From an uncultured Bacteroidia bacterium (GTDB lineage Bacteria; Bacteroidota; Bacteroidia; J057; CALLMJ01): a DNA stretch of 64,000 nucleotides. Under the pieces are notes generated by a model. The model did not search any database, had not been told where the DNA came from, and saw only the letters and a list, made by a program, of their open reading frames with translations. Positions 29,564-39,941 of this stretch are shown one piece after another (within the stretch, counting starts at the first letter, position 1; each line of letters starts with the position of its first letter). The stretch lies in the NCBI GenBank assembly GCA_938005475.1, contig CALLNY010000064.1, positions 1-64,000 on the forward strand, given 5' to 3'. Both the position numbers and the translations under genes were made by a program.

Positions 29564-30442
29564 TTATTGATTTTGAAATTTTTGTAACCAAACTTGGCAA
29601 GTATTTTTTAGCAGTACAGCGATGGTCATAGGACCAACTCCCCCAGGAACAGGAGTAATATAACTACATTTAGGTGCAACGGAGTCAAATTCTACATCGC
29701 CTGTTAATCGAAAGCCGGTTTTTTTAGTGTTGTCCGTAACACGATGTATTCCCACATCTATCACTACAACTCCTTCTTTTACCATATTTCCTTTTAGTAA
29801 CTCAGGTTGCCCTGCGGCAATAATTATAATATCTGCATTTTTAGTAAAAAAATCTAAATTTTTTGTTTTAGTATGACATAATGTAACCGTACAATTTCCT
29901 GGATACGCATTTCTGCTCATCAATATACTCATCGGAGTACCTACAATATTACTTCTACCAATAACAACACAATGCTTACCTACAGTTTCGATTTGGTAAT
30001 ATTTCAGTAGTTCTAAAATACCACCAGGTGTGGCTGGCAGTAGTGAAGTTAAATTCTTTGACATTCTACCAATATTAACAGGATGAAAACCATCTACATC
30101 TTTATGAGGAGAAATAGTTTCAATAACTTGATTTTCAGATATATGCTTTGGCAAAGGTAATTGTACTATAATACCATCAATCTCAGAGTATTCATTCAGG
30201 ATTTGAATTTCTTGAAGTAATTTTTTTTCTGATATTGTTTCAGGAAAATGGTATAAAGACCCTTTGATACCGTATTTTTCACAAGTTTTGATTTTTGCAT
30301 TTACATAGGTTTCAGAAGCAGGATGATTACCTATCATTATAATAGCTAAATGTGGTGGACGTTCTTTACTAAATTTTTGTATATTTTGACTTACTTGATT
30401 TAAAAGATGTTCTGATACAATTTTACCATCTAAAAGATTCAT
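29564..30442 (-). CDS. folD: Bifunctional methylenetetrahydrofolate dehydrogenase/methenyltetrahydrofolate cyclohydrolase
   Basis: DGIIVQLPLPKHI...PHKDVDGFHPVNIGRM...ATPGGILELL...VIGRSNIVGTPMS...ITPVPGGVGPMTIAVLLKNT. Confidence 0.95.
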   Translation of the reverse strand: MNLLDGKIVSEHLLNQVSQNIQKFSKERPPHLAIIMIGNHPASETYVNAKIKTCEKYGIKGSLYHFPETISEKKLLQEIQILNEYSEIDGIIVQLPLPKHISENQVIETISPHKDVDGFHPVNIGRMSKNLTSLLPATPGGILELLKYYQIETVGKHCVVIGRSNIVGTPMSILMSRNAYPGNCTVTLCHTKTKNLDFFTKNADIIIIAAGQPELLKGNMVKEGVVVIDVGIHRVTDNTKKTGFRLTGDVEFDSVAPKCSYITPVPGGVGPMTIAVLLKNTCQVWLQKFQNQ

Positions 30443-30819
30443 TTTTCCTTAAATTGTTGCAAAGTTAGTTCAATATTCTTTTTGATTTCTGAATTAGCTA
30501 GTAAAATACATGTCTTTTTTTCTTTATTTTTTTGAATAGTAAACATTTCTGTCATCATGGTTCTTTTGTTGGATTGTTCTTGTGGAAGTTTAAAAACTTT
30601 TTCCATCAAATCAATAATGGATTTCAATTCTTCTGTTGTTAAACTTCTCTTAAAAGGTTCACCTCCAGAATAATTACCAGATGAACTTTCTATAGGTTTT
30701 ACAGGAATGTATTCTATAATTTGTTTCTCTATTTTATAATGATTTCCTGAACCATCATAATAATGATAAATCATGTTATTGATATGCTTACAAGCTAACA
30801 AAAATAAAACTATAATCAA
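30439..30819 (-). CDS. Putative lipoprotein with atypical start (TTG/ATT, or 1-nt frameshift from ATG at 30835)
   Basis: IIVLFLLACK lipobox; no in-frame ATG upstream of the lipobox. Confidence 0.5.
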   Translation of the reverse strand: MIIVLFLLACKHINNMIYHYYDGSGNHYKIEKQIIEYIPVKPIESSSGNYSGGEPFKRSLTTEELKSIIDLMEKVFKLPQEQSNKRTMMTEMFTIQKNKEKKTCILLANSEIKKNIELTLQQFKEK

Positions 30820-30831
30820 TAAAAAGACAAT

Positions 30832-32055
30832 TCATAAATCATGAAAATTATATTGTATTATAAAGTAATACCAAAATAAACCAAAACACACGCCGGTTTG
30901 TCGTTCTAATAAAGACTCAGAAAACATACTACCAATTAAAACTGATAAAAAGACTATTACAAAAAATTTTTTATGAAAAATTATTGGATAAATTAACCAA
31001 GATAAAAAAATAATAAAGCCTATTATTCCTAACCCTAATAAGTACTCCCAAAATTGATTATGTAAATCATTGAGTCTGTTTTCTTTCCATATATTAACTT
31101 GGTGAATTTCATATTCTTCATTTATTTTAGTACTGATGTTTTCCATGCCAACTCCAATCCAAGGACTTTTCATAAATGCATAATAAGCCATTTCCCATGC
31201 AACTAATCGCATTGAAACTGAGCGATGGTTAATATCCTGTTTTTTTCGATATCTTTGAATGTCTTCATAAGTGTTAATAATACGATTTTTAAATGAAGGT
31301 AACAACCAGTAAACAGTTAAAGGAAAAATAATTAAAGCTAAAATTCCTAAAATTATTAACTTAATTTCTTTATTTTTAATTACATAATAAGCAAAAGATA
31401 CCAAACCAGCAAGATATAAAGCTAACAAACCTGTTCTAGTACTCAAAATATGAATACATAAAAATAAAAAAACGCCTAACCACGCATAAATTTTAATTTT
31501 TAATGTATGATAAATATAAAAGCATAAAACAATAGCAAAAGCTAATATTACACTAAAATAAATATGATTGACCTTAGTAAAAATAGGAATTTCTTTCGAC
31601 TCTAATATTCTAATGTTCATCTCTTCAAAATGAATGAAATAATAAAAAAGTGTTAGAAAAGAAGCTATACTGATTGTAACAATGTAAAAAAAACAAAGAA
31701 TTAAAAAATCTTCTTTCCGTGGTTTATAAATTACAAAGCCAAGCGGTAATAATAAAAAAGGTAATTTAACTCGGAGTTCTACTCCTAATTGCGAGGGATT
31801 CAGATTTTCAAAAATATGCAAAAAGTGTAGAAAATATAATATAATTATAGAAAAGAAAGCAAAATTTTTAATTTTATTTATATTATCGTGAAAATTAGAA
31901 TAATCCAACAGAAAAGCCAAAAAAAAACCCAAACATCCTATACTCATTAGAGCAGGAGATGTACTTAACCCTACTAAAATAAGTACCGAAGAAAAAAGTA
32001 GAATTTTATGAACTAAATTTTGACCTACAAAATAATTCCAATAGTATTTTACCAT
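30832..32055 (-). CDS. O-antigen ligase/polymerase-like multi-pass membrane protein
   Basis: Many TM segments; STRTGLLALYLAGLVSFAYYVI; MSMRLVAWEMAYYAFMKSPWIGVGMEN... HNQFWEYLLGLGIIG. The ATG at 32055 overlaps the upstream stop. Confidence 0.75.
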   Translation of the reverse strand: MVKYYWNYFVGQNLVHKILLFSSVLILVGLSTSPALMSIGCLGFFLAFLLDYSNFHDNINKIKNFAFFSIIILYFLHFLHIFENLNPSQLGVELRVKLPFLLLPLGFVIYKPRKEDFLILCFFYIVTISIASFLTLFYYFIHFEEMNIRILESKEIPIFTKVNHIYFSVILAFAIVLCFYIYHTLKIKIYAWLGVFLFLCIHILSTRTGLLALYLAGLVSFAYYVIKNKEIKLIILGILALIIFPLTVYWLLPSFKNRIINTYEDIQRYRKKQDINHRSVSMRLVAWEMAYYAFMKSPWIGVGMENISTKINEEYEIHQVNIWKENRLNDLHNQFWEYLLGLGIIGFIIFLSWLIYPIIFHKKFFVIVFLSVLIGSMFSESLLERQTGVCFGLFWYYFIIQYNFHDL

Positions 32056-32531
32056 ACACCAGCCATCCCTCTCAAAAAATCGTGTTTCCATGCTTCAAAA
32101 GCTTGTAATTCTTCATCAAAAACTTTAACAAAATGATTAGTTTTGAAAATTGGCGTGGAATAAATACCACTCGGTCTCATAGGAGACATCTGAAATATCC
32201 ACTCTACTTGATTTTCTTTTAAAGCCCGTATACTTTCCTCTAATGTATTAAATTGTGTTCTTGCTAGGTTGATAGCAACACAAATAAAAAAATCATCCTC
32301 AGGGGCTTTAATCTCAATTCCTGCTATGTTATAGGATTTTCCTTTCTGTAAGAGAAGTTTTTCAATTTTTATGATTTTAAAAAGAGTAATTTTACCATCT
32401 AACTCAAAAGCAATTGCCTCTCCTTCTTGATGGTAAAACTGTTTATCAATATCTTGAACAAAACTCATTGAACAGCAAAAATAAAGTATTCCTAAAACAA
32501 AACCAAGTAATTTAACTTTTAGAAATTTCAC
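32049..32531 (-). CDS. Secreted hypothetical protein
   Basis: GTG start; signal MKFLKVKLLGFVLGILYFCCSMSFVQ. Confidence 0.5.
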   Translation of the reverse strand: MKFLKVKLLGFVLGILYFCCSMSFVQDIDKQFYHQEGEAIAFELDGKITLFKIIKIEKLLLQKGKSYNIAGIEIKAPEDDFFICVAINLARTQFNTLEESIRALKENQVEWIFQMSPMRPSGIYSTPIFKTNHFVKVFDEELQAFEAWKHDFLRGMAGVW

Positions 32532-32562
32532 AAAAAAACCTACTAGATTTTGCTAGTAGGTC
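32532..32562 (-). terminator. Terminator-type hairpin with U7 tract abutting the next GTG start
   Basis: Minus strand ACCTACTAG-CAAAAT-CTAGTAGGT-TTTTTT directly before GTGAAATTTC. Confidence 0.75.
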
Positions 32563-32677
32563 AATAAACATTTTTTATGTTAGTCTAAACTATTTTTTCT
32601 TTGCGTTTGTCTGTATTCTCCGTGGTAAGTTTTTTACTTTAAGATTATATTACATTTTAAAATTTTATTTAATATAG

Positions 32678-35317
32678 CTATTTTTTAATTGTTAGCATTT
32701 CTGCACCGCCTAGTTCAGCTATTTTATGAGAGGATTTTAACATCCCCTTATCGGATTTAGATATCCAATAAGTTGTTTTTTTAGTTTCTTCTTCAACAGA
32801 GCTAACTTCTACCTTCCAGCAGTCTTTTCCATCCAAAGTTTCAGAGCCTAAAACTTTTAGTTTAGCTAATTCCAATTTTAAATTTTCTAATGATAAACTA
32901 TTAAAAACCAATTGATAATTATTCGATAACGGAAGAGCTCCAATAAAAATATCCACAGCACTATTTATATCTAAAAATGCCCCTTCATATTTTAACTCAG
33001 TTTTTTTCTCACCTGCCTGAACAATAACTTTACCAGTTTCGTATTCAATAATAAAATTCATAGGACCTTGATTTACCGTTCTTTTAATGAGTTGAAAGTT
33101 TGAGTTGAGCGTAAGATTATCTTTGGATTCTTGCCCCATCATTAGAACTGTGGTATTAATTTCCCAATTATTTGTTTTTTTGATTTCGCGGGTCATATCA
33201 ATTTTGATGTTTTGCCCTTGAAAAGCAATAGTAGATTCAAATTTTTGAGTTTCAGATTTTAAATTAAAATTAAGTTTAGGAAGCTCAGTAGCAGGTTTGA
33301 GATTTTCAGATTTTTTGAGAGTAAGTTTAGAGATATCCACGCGTAACTCTTGTAATCTTTTAGCTACGTCATCAGGCATATCTTTTTGGTATCTACCACC
33401 CATATTTTCAGCGAGGAATCTTTCAATTTCAGCATACATAGCCATTTGATTAACAGGCTTAGCAAAACCATGTCCTTCATCATCAGCTAATAAATAAGAA
33501 ACGTTTTTCTTTTTATCGCGTAAAGCGATAGCGATTTGGTCGGATTCCGCTTTTTTAACGCGAGGGTCATTTGCTCCTTGAACAATAAGTAGGGGTTTAT
33601 TGATTTTATCTACATGGAATAAAGGGGAAGCATCTTTAAGAAGTTTTTTACCTTCTTCGGTGTTGGGGTCGCCAGTCATTTCATAAAGGAAAGCTCTACC
33701 TGCTTCCCAGTAAGCGGGAATCGATTCTAAAAGTGTGAATAAATTACTAGGACCTACGATATCAACACCACAAGTATACAAATCTGGGGTAAAAGCAAGC
33801 CCTGCGAGTGTAGCATAACCACCATAACTACCTCCCATAATCGCAACACGTTTAGGGTCAACGATACCTTGGTCTACCAAATATTTTACGCCCCAGGTAA
33901 TATCATCTTGCATCAATTTTCCCCATTGTTTGTCTCCTGCATTCATAAATTTTTTACCATAACCACCACTTGCACGGAAATTAGGTTGTAGAACCGCATA
34001 GCCCCTGTTCGCTAAAAATTGAACTTCAGGGTCATAACCCCAATAATCCCGAGGTCCTTTAGGTCCTCCATGTACTAACACCACCAAAGGAAGATTTTTA
34101 TTATCTGAATTTTTTGGTAGCGTTAAATATCCAGGTATTTCTAAACCATCAGAACTTTTGTAGCGAATAGGTTTCATGGAAGCTAAAAATTGCTCCTGTT
34201 TTTTGAGTTCTGGACGTGGGGTATATTGAAAAATTAGCTTATTAGTAGCAGGCTCATAATAGTATACTTCGCTTGCAATGTTATCCCCCGTTACTGCAAC
34301 TAAAAATTTATCATAATTTTTCGTAGAACTTGTAAAACTAATTTCTTTACCAGGAAATTGCTTTTGTAAAAATTCATATTGAGCTTTTCTTTTTTCATCT
34401 TTCCAGTAATACACAGTTTTATCATCTGTATAAGTAAAAGCAACAGGTTTTCGAGTGTTGATATCCATAATTAGACCACCAAAATCTACACGATTATTGG
34501 GGTCAGAATGAACTTTTTCCAATTGAAGGGTATTCAAATCCATTAAAAAAAGAGCGGACTTATCTAAATCGCCTTTATTAGTTTCTAGGTAGGCTTTAGA
34601 ATTGTCTTCGTTAAAACCCACAAACCCCGCTTCTTCTTTCACGGTTACATCGTAAATCTTAGTTAAAGATTTATCTTTATTGATTTTGAAAAAGGTGGTA
34701 TTACCTTGCTCATCCGTTTTAGAAAGTATTCTTAAATTATCATCCCAATCAAAGGTATAGGAAGTAATTCTTTCTTTGTTTTCGTAAATAAGTTTTAGTT
34801 CACCCGTAGAAATTTTAAGAGAATAAAGGTCATGCCATGCTTTATCACGGTCATTCAAGCCAATGAACATTAAATCAGGATTGTTTTTACTAACTTGATA
34901 TATTTGAGCAGTTACCTCGTTTTTAGGAGTTAAATTTCGTGAATTAGGAACATTCTTACCATCTGCTTCAGCAGGATTTACTGCAAAAATGTTCATATTC
35001 TCGTCTCCGTCTTTATCTTTGACATACAAAATAAACTTACTGTCATAGGTCCAGAAATAACCGTATAAAGGTCTCTTACTATCTGTAAGCGGCTTTGCTT
35101 TTTCGAAGGGCTCATCAAATTTTTTGACCCAAATGTTCATAATTCCATCGTATTCTTTTAAAAAAGAAATCCATTTTCCATCAGGGCTTATTTGCCCACC
35201 CGAAATTTTAGGATTTCCAAAGAATACGCTTCTATCGATAAGAGGGATTTCTTGGCTAAATACTTTGTTCATGCTAATGAATAAAACTAAAAATAAATTA
35301 AAAAACTGATTTTTCAT
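32678..35317 (-). CDS. S9 family prolyl oligopeptidase/acylaminoacyl-peptidase with ~200 aa C-terminal extension
   Basis: [17 protein letters not shown]...[24 protein letters not shown]...[19 protein letters not shown]...[11 protein letters not shown]. Confidence 0.9.
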   Translation of the reverse strand: MKNQFFNLFLVLFISMNKVFSQEIPLIDRSVFFGNPKISGGQISPDGKWISFLKEYDGIMNIWVKKFDEPFEKAKPLTDSKRPLYGYFWTYDSKFILYVKDKDGDENMNIFAVNPAEADGKNVPNSRNLTPKNEVTAQIYQVSKNNPDLMFIGLNDRDKAWHDLYSLKISTGELKLIYENKERITSYTFDWDDNLRILSKTDEQGNTTFFKINKDKSLTKIYDVTVKEEAGFVGFNEDNSKAYLETNKGDLDKSALFLMDLNTLQLEKVHSDPNNRVDFGGLIMDINTRKPVAFTYTDDKTVYYWKDEKRKAQYEFLQKQFPGKEISFTSSTKNYDKFLVAVTGDNIASEVYYYEPATNKLIFQYTPRPELKKQEQFLASMKPIRYKSSDGLEIPGYLTLPKNSDNKNLPLVVLVHGGPKGPRDYWGYDPEVQFLANRGYAVLQPNFRASGGYGKKFMNAGDKQWGKLMQDDITWGVKYLVDQGIVDPKRVAIMGGSYGGYATLAGLAFTPDLYTCGVDIVGPSNLFTLLESIPAYWEAGRAFLYEMTGDPNTEEGKKLLKDASPLFHVDKINKPLLIVQGANDPRVKKAESDQIAIALRDKKKNVSYLLADDEGHGFAKPVNQMAMYAEIERFLAENMGGRYQKDMPDDVAKRLQELRVDISKLTLKKSENLKPATELPKLNFNLKSETQKFESTIAFQGQNIKIDMTREIKKTNNWEINTTVLMMGQESKDNLTLNSNFQLIKRTVNQGPMNFIIEYETGKVIVQAGEKKTELKYEGAFLDINSAVDIFIGALPLSNNYQLVFNSLSLENLKLELAKLKVLGSETLDGKDCWKVEVSSVEEETKKTTYWISKSDKGMLKSSHKIAELGGAEMLTIKK

Positions 35318-35463
35318 TTTCTTAAATTTAAGGCAAAGATAAAAAGATAGTTGTTTATGTTTCAATTTAATTTTTTTAAAAGGTCAAAACACAAGATAAT
35401 AGGAAATTTTCTGATTGTTCAAAAAAAATAAAAACTTTTTTGGTTTGTAAAAGAATAACCTTC

Positions 35464-35471
35464 TAATTTTG
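35464..35471 (+). promoter_or_regulatory. -7 box TAATTTTG with candidate -33 TTTG at 35439-35442
   Basis: TTTG-N21-TAATTTTG, 22 nt before ATG 35494. Confidence 0.55.
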
Positions 35472-35493
35472 CAATTAAACCACTCAAAAGAAA

Positions 35494-36738
35494 ATGGCAG
35501 AATATATGACTATGCCGAGAATGAGCGATACAATGACTGTTGGTACGCTTGTAACATGGCATAAAAAAGTTGGAGATACAGTAAAATCAGGAGATATTCT
35601 CGCTGATGTTCAAACCGATAAAGCTACAATGGAATTAGAATCGTATTACGATGGTACGATTTTATATCAATCTATTAAAGAAGGAGAAGATATTCCTGTG
35701 GATGCGTTGCTAGTCATTATTGGTAAACCTGGTGAGGATATACAGCCTATTTTACAACAGTTCCAAACACCTAAACAAGAGGTTCATCAGGCACAAGAGA
35801 AAACGAACATTGCGAAAGTAGTAAGTACAGATACAGAAATCATTATTTCTAATGCCAACACTTCTGTTACTATTCCTGAGGATGGAAGATTAAAAGCTTC
35901 TCCTTTAGCTAAAAAAATTGCCCAAGAGAATAATATTGATATTCAAGAGGTTAAAGGTACTGGGGATGGCGGAAGAATCATCAAAAGAGATATTGATAAT
36001 TATTTAGAAACGCTGAAACAACAACCACAACCAAGAAAAATTGTTGCCTTCCGTTACGATGATTATGAGGAAGTTCCGTTGAATAATATGCGAAAAGTTA
36101 TTGCAAAACGTCTGACGGAAAGTAAAAACAATGCACCGCATTTTTATTTAACCATGAAAGTGGATATGGATAATGCTATTGAAGCACGAAAAAAACTCAA
36201 TGCTTTATCCGATACAAAAATTTCGTTCAATGATATTATTATTAAAGCGGTTGCTTCAGCGTTAAGAAAACATCCCAAAGTGAATTCTTCGTGGTTAGAA
36301 GATAGAATACGCATAAATCATCATATCAACATAGGTGTTGCTGTGGCTATTGAAGATGGGTTAGTGGTACCAGTAATTAAAAATGCAGACATCAAAGGAT
36401 TAGCTCAGATTGCCAATGAAGTCAGAGAATTTGTGAATAAAGCTAAAGGTAAAGGACTAGCCCCAGAAGATTTTGTAGGTAACACATTTACCATTTCTAA
36501 TTTAGGGATGTATGGCATAGAAGAGTTTACTGCGATAATCAATCCACCGGATGCTTGTATTTTAGCGGTTGGTGCAATTATGGAGGAGCCTGTTGTCAAA
36601 AATGGACAGATAGTCATAGGTAACACTATGCGAGTAACTTTATCTTGTGACCACCGTGTAGTGGATGGTGCCGTAGGTTCAGAATTTTTGCAAACTTTAA
36701 AAGCTTTCTTAGAAGATCCATTAAGAATTTTGTTGTAA
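35494..36738 (+). CDS. pdhC: Dihydrolipoamide acetyltransferase (E2) of pyruvate dehydrogenase complex
   Basis: Lipoyl domain DVQTDKATMELES; E3-binding KASPLAKKIAQENNIDIQEVKGTGDGGRIIKRDI; catalytic SCDHRVVDGAVGSEFLQTLKAFLEDP. Confidence 0.9.
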   Translation: MAEYMTMPRMSDTMTVGTLVTWHKKVGDTVKSGDILADVQTDKATMELESYYDGTILYQSIKEGEDIPVDALLVIIGKPGEDIQPILQQFQTPKQEVHQAQEKTNIAKVVSTDTEIIISNANTSVTIPEDGRLKASPLAKKIAQENNIDIQEVKGTGDGGRIIKRDIDNYLETLKQQPQPRKIVAFRYDDYEEVPLNNMRKVIAKRLTESKNNAPHFYLTMKVDMDNAIEARKKLNALSDTKISFNDIIIKAVASALRKHPKVNSSWLEDRIRINHHINIGVAVAIEDGLVVPVIKNADIKGLAQIANEVREFVNKAKGKGLAPEDFVGNTFTISNLGMYGIEEFTAIINPPDACILAVGAIMEEPVVKNGQIVIGNTMRVTLSCDHRVVDGAVGSEFLQTLKAFLEDPLRILL

Positions 36739-36781
36739 AAATTAGATGGTTGAAGCTCATCCTTACGAACCATTTTAAATT

Positions 36782-38251
36782 TCACTCACCATAGCAATAT
36801 AGATAACCATCTCGAGAAGCAATATACAAGCGTTTATTATAAATAAAAGGTGTAGCTTCAAAACGCCCGGGAATTTTTTTTATCAATTCAAATTTTCCTT
36901 TTAAGTTCTGAAAAATAAAAATACCATTATATCCCGCTGTAATTAAGTAATCTTCAATGAGTAATGGAGTTGAAATAGAAGGACCTGTAAGATATTTGAA
37001 GAATAATTTAGGTGTTCTGACTTGGGTTTTATTATCAAACAATTTTACAGGATTTTTTTCCAATTGCGTTTGATGTACGACATAAACGTTTCCGTCAATA
37101 GCGTTGAAAGCACACAGGCTATCTTTTACAGAGGGGCTACCAATTACTCCCCCCTTCCAATCCGCAAATGTTTTATTTTGTGTTGGAAAGAACCACTCTA
37201 CTGCTTGGGTACGAGGATTTAACTTTAATACACCCCCTTTTCCTTGAATATACTGTTTTTCTATGGCAACTAAAATACAACTGTCTGGCGTAATGACAGG
37301 AGAGCCATCTAAATCTGAGCCAATATAATAATCCCAAATTATTTTTTTGAGGTTTAAATCATAAGTAATTACATGACCAGAACCAGTAGAAACAAATATT
37401 TTTCTATCAAAGTAAGCAGGTGAAGCTTCAATTACTAAATTACCTGCATGATACAATACATCTTGCTTTTTATAAAACTTTATCTTTTTTAATATTTTAG
37501 GCTGAACCAAGTCATTTTTATGTTTAGCTTGCCTTGGATCTGGTAAGAAGGATAAGAAATAACCATTTTCTAAACCAATATAGGCGGTATCATTGATTAC
37601 CAAAGCGGATGCATCTACATCTCTACTATAACTATGGGTTTTTTCTACGTTTAATTCCCATACAAGCTTCCCATTAAGTATAGAAATAGCTTTTAAAGCG
37701 GGAGCGGTTGGTTTATGATAATTTCTACTTTGCCTAGAACCTTGTATGACCAGCGCCTTTAATTCAGGAATTTCTGTATAATGGTTTAACCAAATTGTGC
37801 CTGTCCCTTTTATTACATCTTCAAAAGGATATTCCCAAATTACTTTGCCCGTCAATGCATCAATTTTTTTTAAGCGATGGTCATAAGCCCCTTGCAGTAA
37901 GTAAGGTTGATTATTTTCACAAAAAAAGAGCGGTTGCCCTGTCCAGCCTGCACCATACCACAATTCTTCTTGTCCTTTTTTTACGATGGTCTTCCCTGAA
38001 CCTAACCATGTTTTCCATAGCATATTCCATTTTTGAGGGACTCCTGAACCATAGTAATTCCTTTGTCCGTTACCTAAAAATGTTGAATTGATAACCTTTA
38101 TTTCAATGGTTTGACTGTCCTTTTGTATTACAATATAATCTTGTGTCTTTAATGCTTTTCGTTTAATCTTTTGATTATAGGAATTTTGCTGTGATTTATC
38201 ACAGGAGGATAGTAAACCCATAATAATAATAATAAAGTAAAAACTCTTCAC
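36782..38251 (-). CDS. PQQ-like beta-propeller repeat lipoprotein
   Basis: MGLLSSCDKS lipobox; repeats IDALTGKVIWEYPF, ISILNGKLVWELNV, LNPRTQAVEWFFP. Confidence 0.7.
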   Translation of the reverse strand: MKSFYFIIIIMGLLSSCDKSQQNSYNQKIKRKALKTQDYIVIQKDSQTIEIKVINSTFLGNGQRNYYGSGVPQKWNMLWKTWLGSGKTIVKKGQEELWYGAGWTGQPLFFCENNQPYLLQGAYDHRLKKIDALTGKVIWEYPFEDVIKGTGTIWLNHYTEIPELKALVIQGSRQSRNYHKPTAPALKAISILNGKLVWELNVEKTHSYSRDVDASALVINDTAYIGLENGYFLSFLPDPRQAKHKNDLVQPKILKKIKFYKKQDVLYHAGNLVIEASPAYFDRKIFVSTGSGHVITYDLNLKKIIWDYYIGSDLDGSPVITPDSCILVAIEKQYIQGKGGVLKLNPRTQAVEWFFPTQNKTFADWKGGVIGSPSVKDSLCAFNAIDGNVYVVHQTQLEKNPVKLFDNKTQVRTPKLFFKYLTGPSISTPLLIEDYLITAGYNGIFIFQNLKGKFELIKKIPGRFEATPFIYNKRLYIASRDGYLYCYGE

Positions 38252-38255
38252 AAAA

Positions 38256-39050
38256 TTATTCTTTTATTTTACCAAGTATAGCGTAACCTTTAACTTTATA
38301 ACCCCATACAGGATAAAAACCTGAGTTATCTTCAAATTTAGTAATAATATTGTATAGCTTTTGAATTGTATTAAGGAAAAAATCTTCGGAAAGAAAACTA
38401 AAAGGATACTTTACCCATTTATCTTGAAAGCCTTCTGGTAAAACACCAGGACCGTTCCAACTCAATTTAGAACGATGAACCGTATAAATATCTTTATTTC
38501 CTTGATTTACCCCTACACGATTAAAAAAAATATATCTTGCTCTCAAATTTACAATTTTTTGTAAGTATTCTCTTGGCTTACTTAAAGCTTGAATTGTGCC
38601 AGAGGTATGAAAAATATCTAAGTTTGGTAAAATATTTAATGCGGAATCCAAACTATCGTGAAAAGTTAACTCTTCATTTTCAAGGGATTTTGCTTTAAGT
38701 ACCATAGCTGGAGTTTCCACGACCGCCCATTGGATTTTTAAATTTTGAGGTATAAAATGACGTATTTGAAAGTATAATGCACCACAAGCACCTCCAAAAT
38801 CTATAATATGAATTTGTTTATTTTCTTTTTCGGTGATAATAGGGACCAAAGAACAAATGGAATTCGCAATACTGGGTGAAATATAGATAGGATATTTATT
38901 TAAACTTTGTTTAAATTTCATAGTTTTTTGAAAAACTACATCAATTAATTCATCAGCTTGATAGGCTTTGGGGCTACTTGCTTTCAAAGCCGTTTCATAA
39001 TCAAGATATACTTTCCTTATATTTTTTAGATTTCTTAAAAATTGTATCAT
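38256..39050 (-). CDS. Putative methyltransferase, TIGR04325-like
   Basis: IHIIDFGGACGALYFQIRHFIPQNLKIQWAVVETPAMV...FNRVGVNQGNKDIYTVHR. Confidence 0.65.
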   Translation of the reverse strand: MIQFLRNLKNIRKVYLDYETALKASSPKAYQADELIDVVFQKTMKFKQSLNKYPIYISPSIANSICSLVPIITEKENKQIHIIDFGGACGALYFQIRHFIPQNLKIQWAVVETPAMVLKAKSLENEELTFHDSLDSALNILPNLDIFHTSGTIQALSKPREYLQKIVNLRARYIFFNRVGVNQGNKDIYTVHRSKLSWNGPGVLPEGFQDKWVKYPFSFLSEDFFLNTIQKLYNIITKFEDNSGFYPVWGYKVKGYAILGKIKE

Positions 39051-39051
39051 A

Positions 39052-39867
39052 TTATTTAGTTATTTCCTTTTGCCACGCAAAATAAGCTTTTCTAACACTT
39101 TTATATTGTTGTAAATATTCTAATGCGGTATTTTCGTTCATTGAAGTGAGTTTCATAAGCATTCTTATTGCTCTATTCTTTAATTTTTCGTTAGTTAGTT
39201 GCATGTCAATCATTTGATTTCCGAATACATGTCCCAATTTAATCATGAGGGAAGTAGAAATCATATTGAGAACCATTTTTTGTGCGGTTCCTGCTTTCAT
39301 TCTTGTTGAGCCTGTTAAATATTCAGGACCTACGGGGACTTCAATGGGATAATCCGCTAATTTAGCCAAAGGTGTGTTTAAGTTATTTGTTATGCAACTG
39401 GTAAGTATATTGTGTTTTTGGGCTTGTTCTAATCCCCCTAAAACATAAGGCGTAGTACCACTTGCTGAAATACCAATTAAACTATCCATTACTTGAATAT
39501 GATATTGTTGTAAATCAATCCAAGCTTGTTGCGTATTATCTTCTGCTCCTTCAATAGCTTTACGAACTGCCGTATCTCCTCCTGCTATGATACCAATCAC
39601 CAAATCATTAGATACACCAAAGGTTGGAGGACATTCCGCAGCGTCTACAATGCCAAGCCTTCCACTCGTTCCAGCTCCAATATAAAAAAGTCTACCCCCC
39701 CGTTCCATCCTTTCATAAATTGCTTCTACTGCCGCTTTAATTTGTGGAACAGACCTCTCAACACAAAAAGCCACTTTTTTATCTTCTTGATTGATTTCCT
39801 TTAAAATTTCATGTATACTTTTATCTTGTAAATCGTCATATAGGGAATCCTGCTCCGTAATTTTCAT
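39052..39867 (-). CDS. murQ: N-acetylmuramic acid 6-phosphate etherase
   Basis: GGRLFYIGAGTSGRLGIVDAAECPPTFG...GGDTAVRKAIEGAEDN...ISASGTTPYVLGGLEQA...GSTRMKAGTAQKMVLNM. Confidence 0.95.
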   Translation of the reverse strand: MKITEQDSLYDDLQDKSIHEILKEINQEDKKVAFCVERSVPQIKAAVEAIYERMERGGRLFYIGAGTSGRLGIVDAAECPPTFGVSNDLVIGIIAGGDTAVRKAIEGAEDNTQQAWIDLQQYHIQVMDSLIGISASGTTPYVLGGLEQAQKHNILTSCITNNLNTPLAKLADYPIEVPVGPEYLTGSTRMKAGTAQKMVLNMISTSLMIKLGHVFGNQMIDMQLTNEKLKNRAIRMLMKLTSMNENTALEYLQQYKSVRKAYFAWQKEITK

Positions 39868-39871
39868 CACA

Positions 39872-39879
39872 CAAAAATA
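39872..39879 (-). promoter_or_regulatory. -7 box TATTTTTG, exactly 4 nt before ATG of murQ
   Basis: Minus strand TATTTTTG-TGTG-ATG. Confidence 0.6.
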
Positions 39880-39941
39880 ATTTTTATTTTATTATGTAGT
39901 AATTTGTACTTTTAAAGGACTTTCTTTATTATTGCCTCAAA

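Noticed and set aside
36739-36781. Possible terminator ATGGTT...AACCAT between convergent genes
   Set aside because: Only a 6-bp stem with a ~17-nt loop and no T-tract; too weak to call.
36405-36785. 126 aa ORF antisense to pdhC
   Set aside because: Shadow ORF opposite a well-conserved E2 catalytic domain; no family motif or independent promoter seen.
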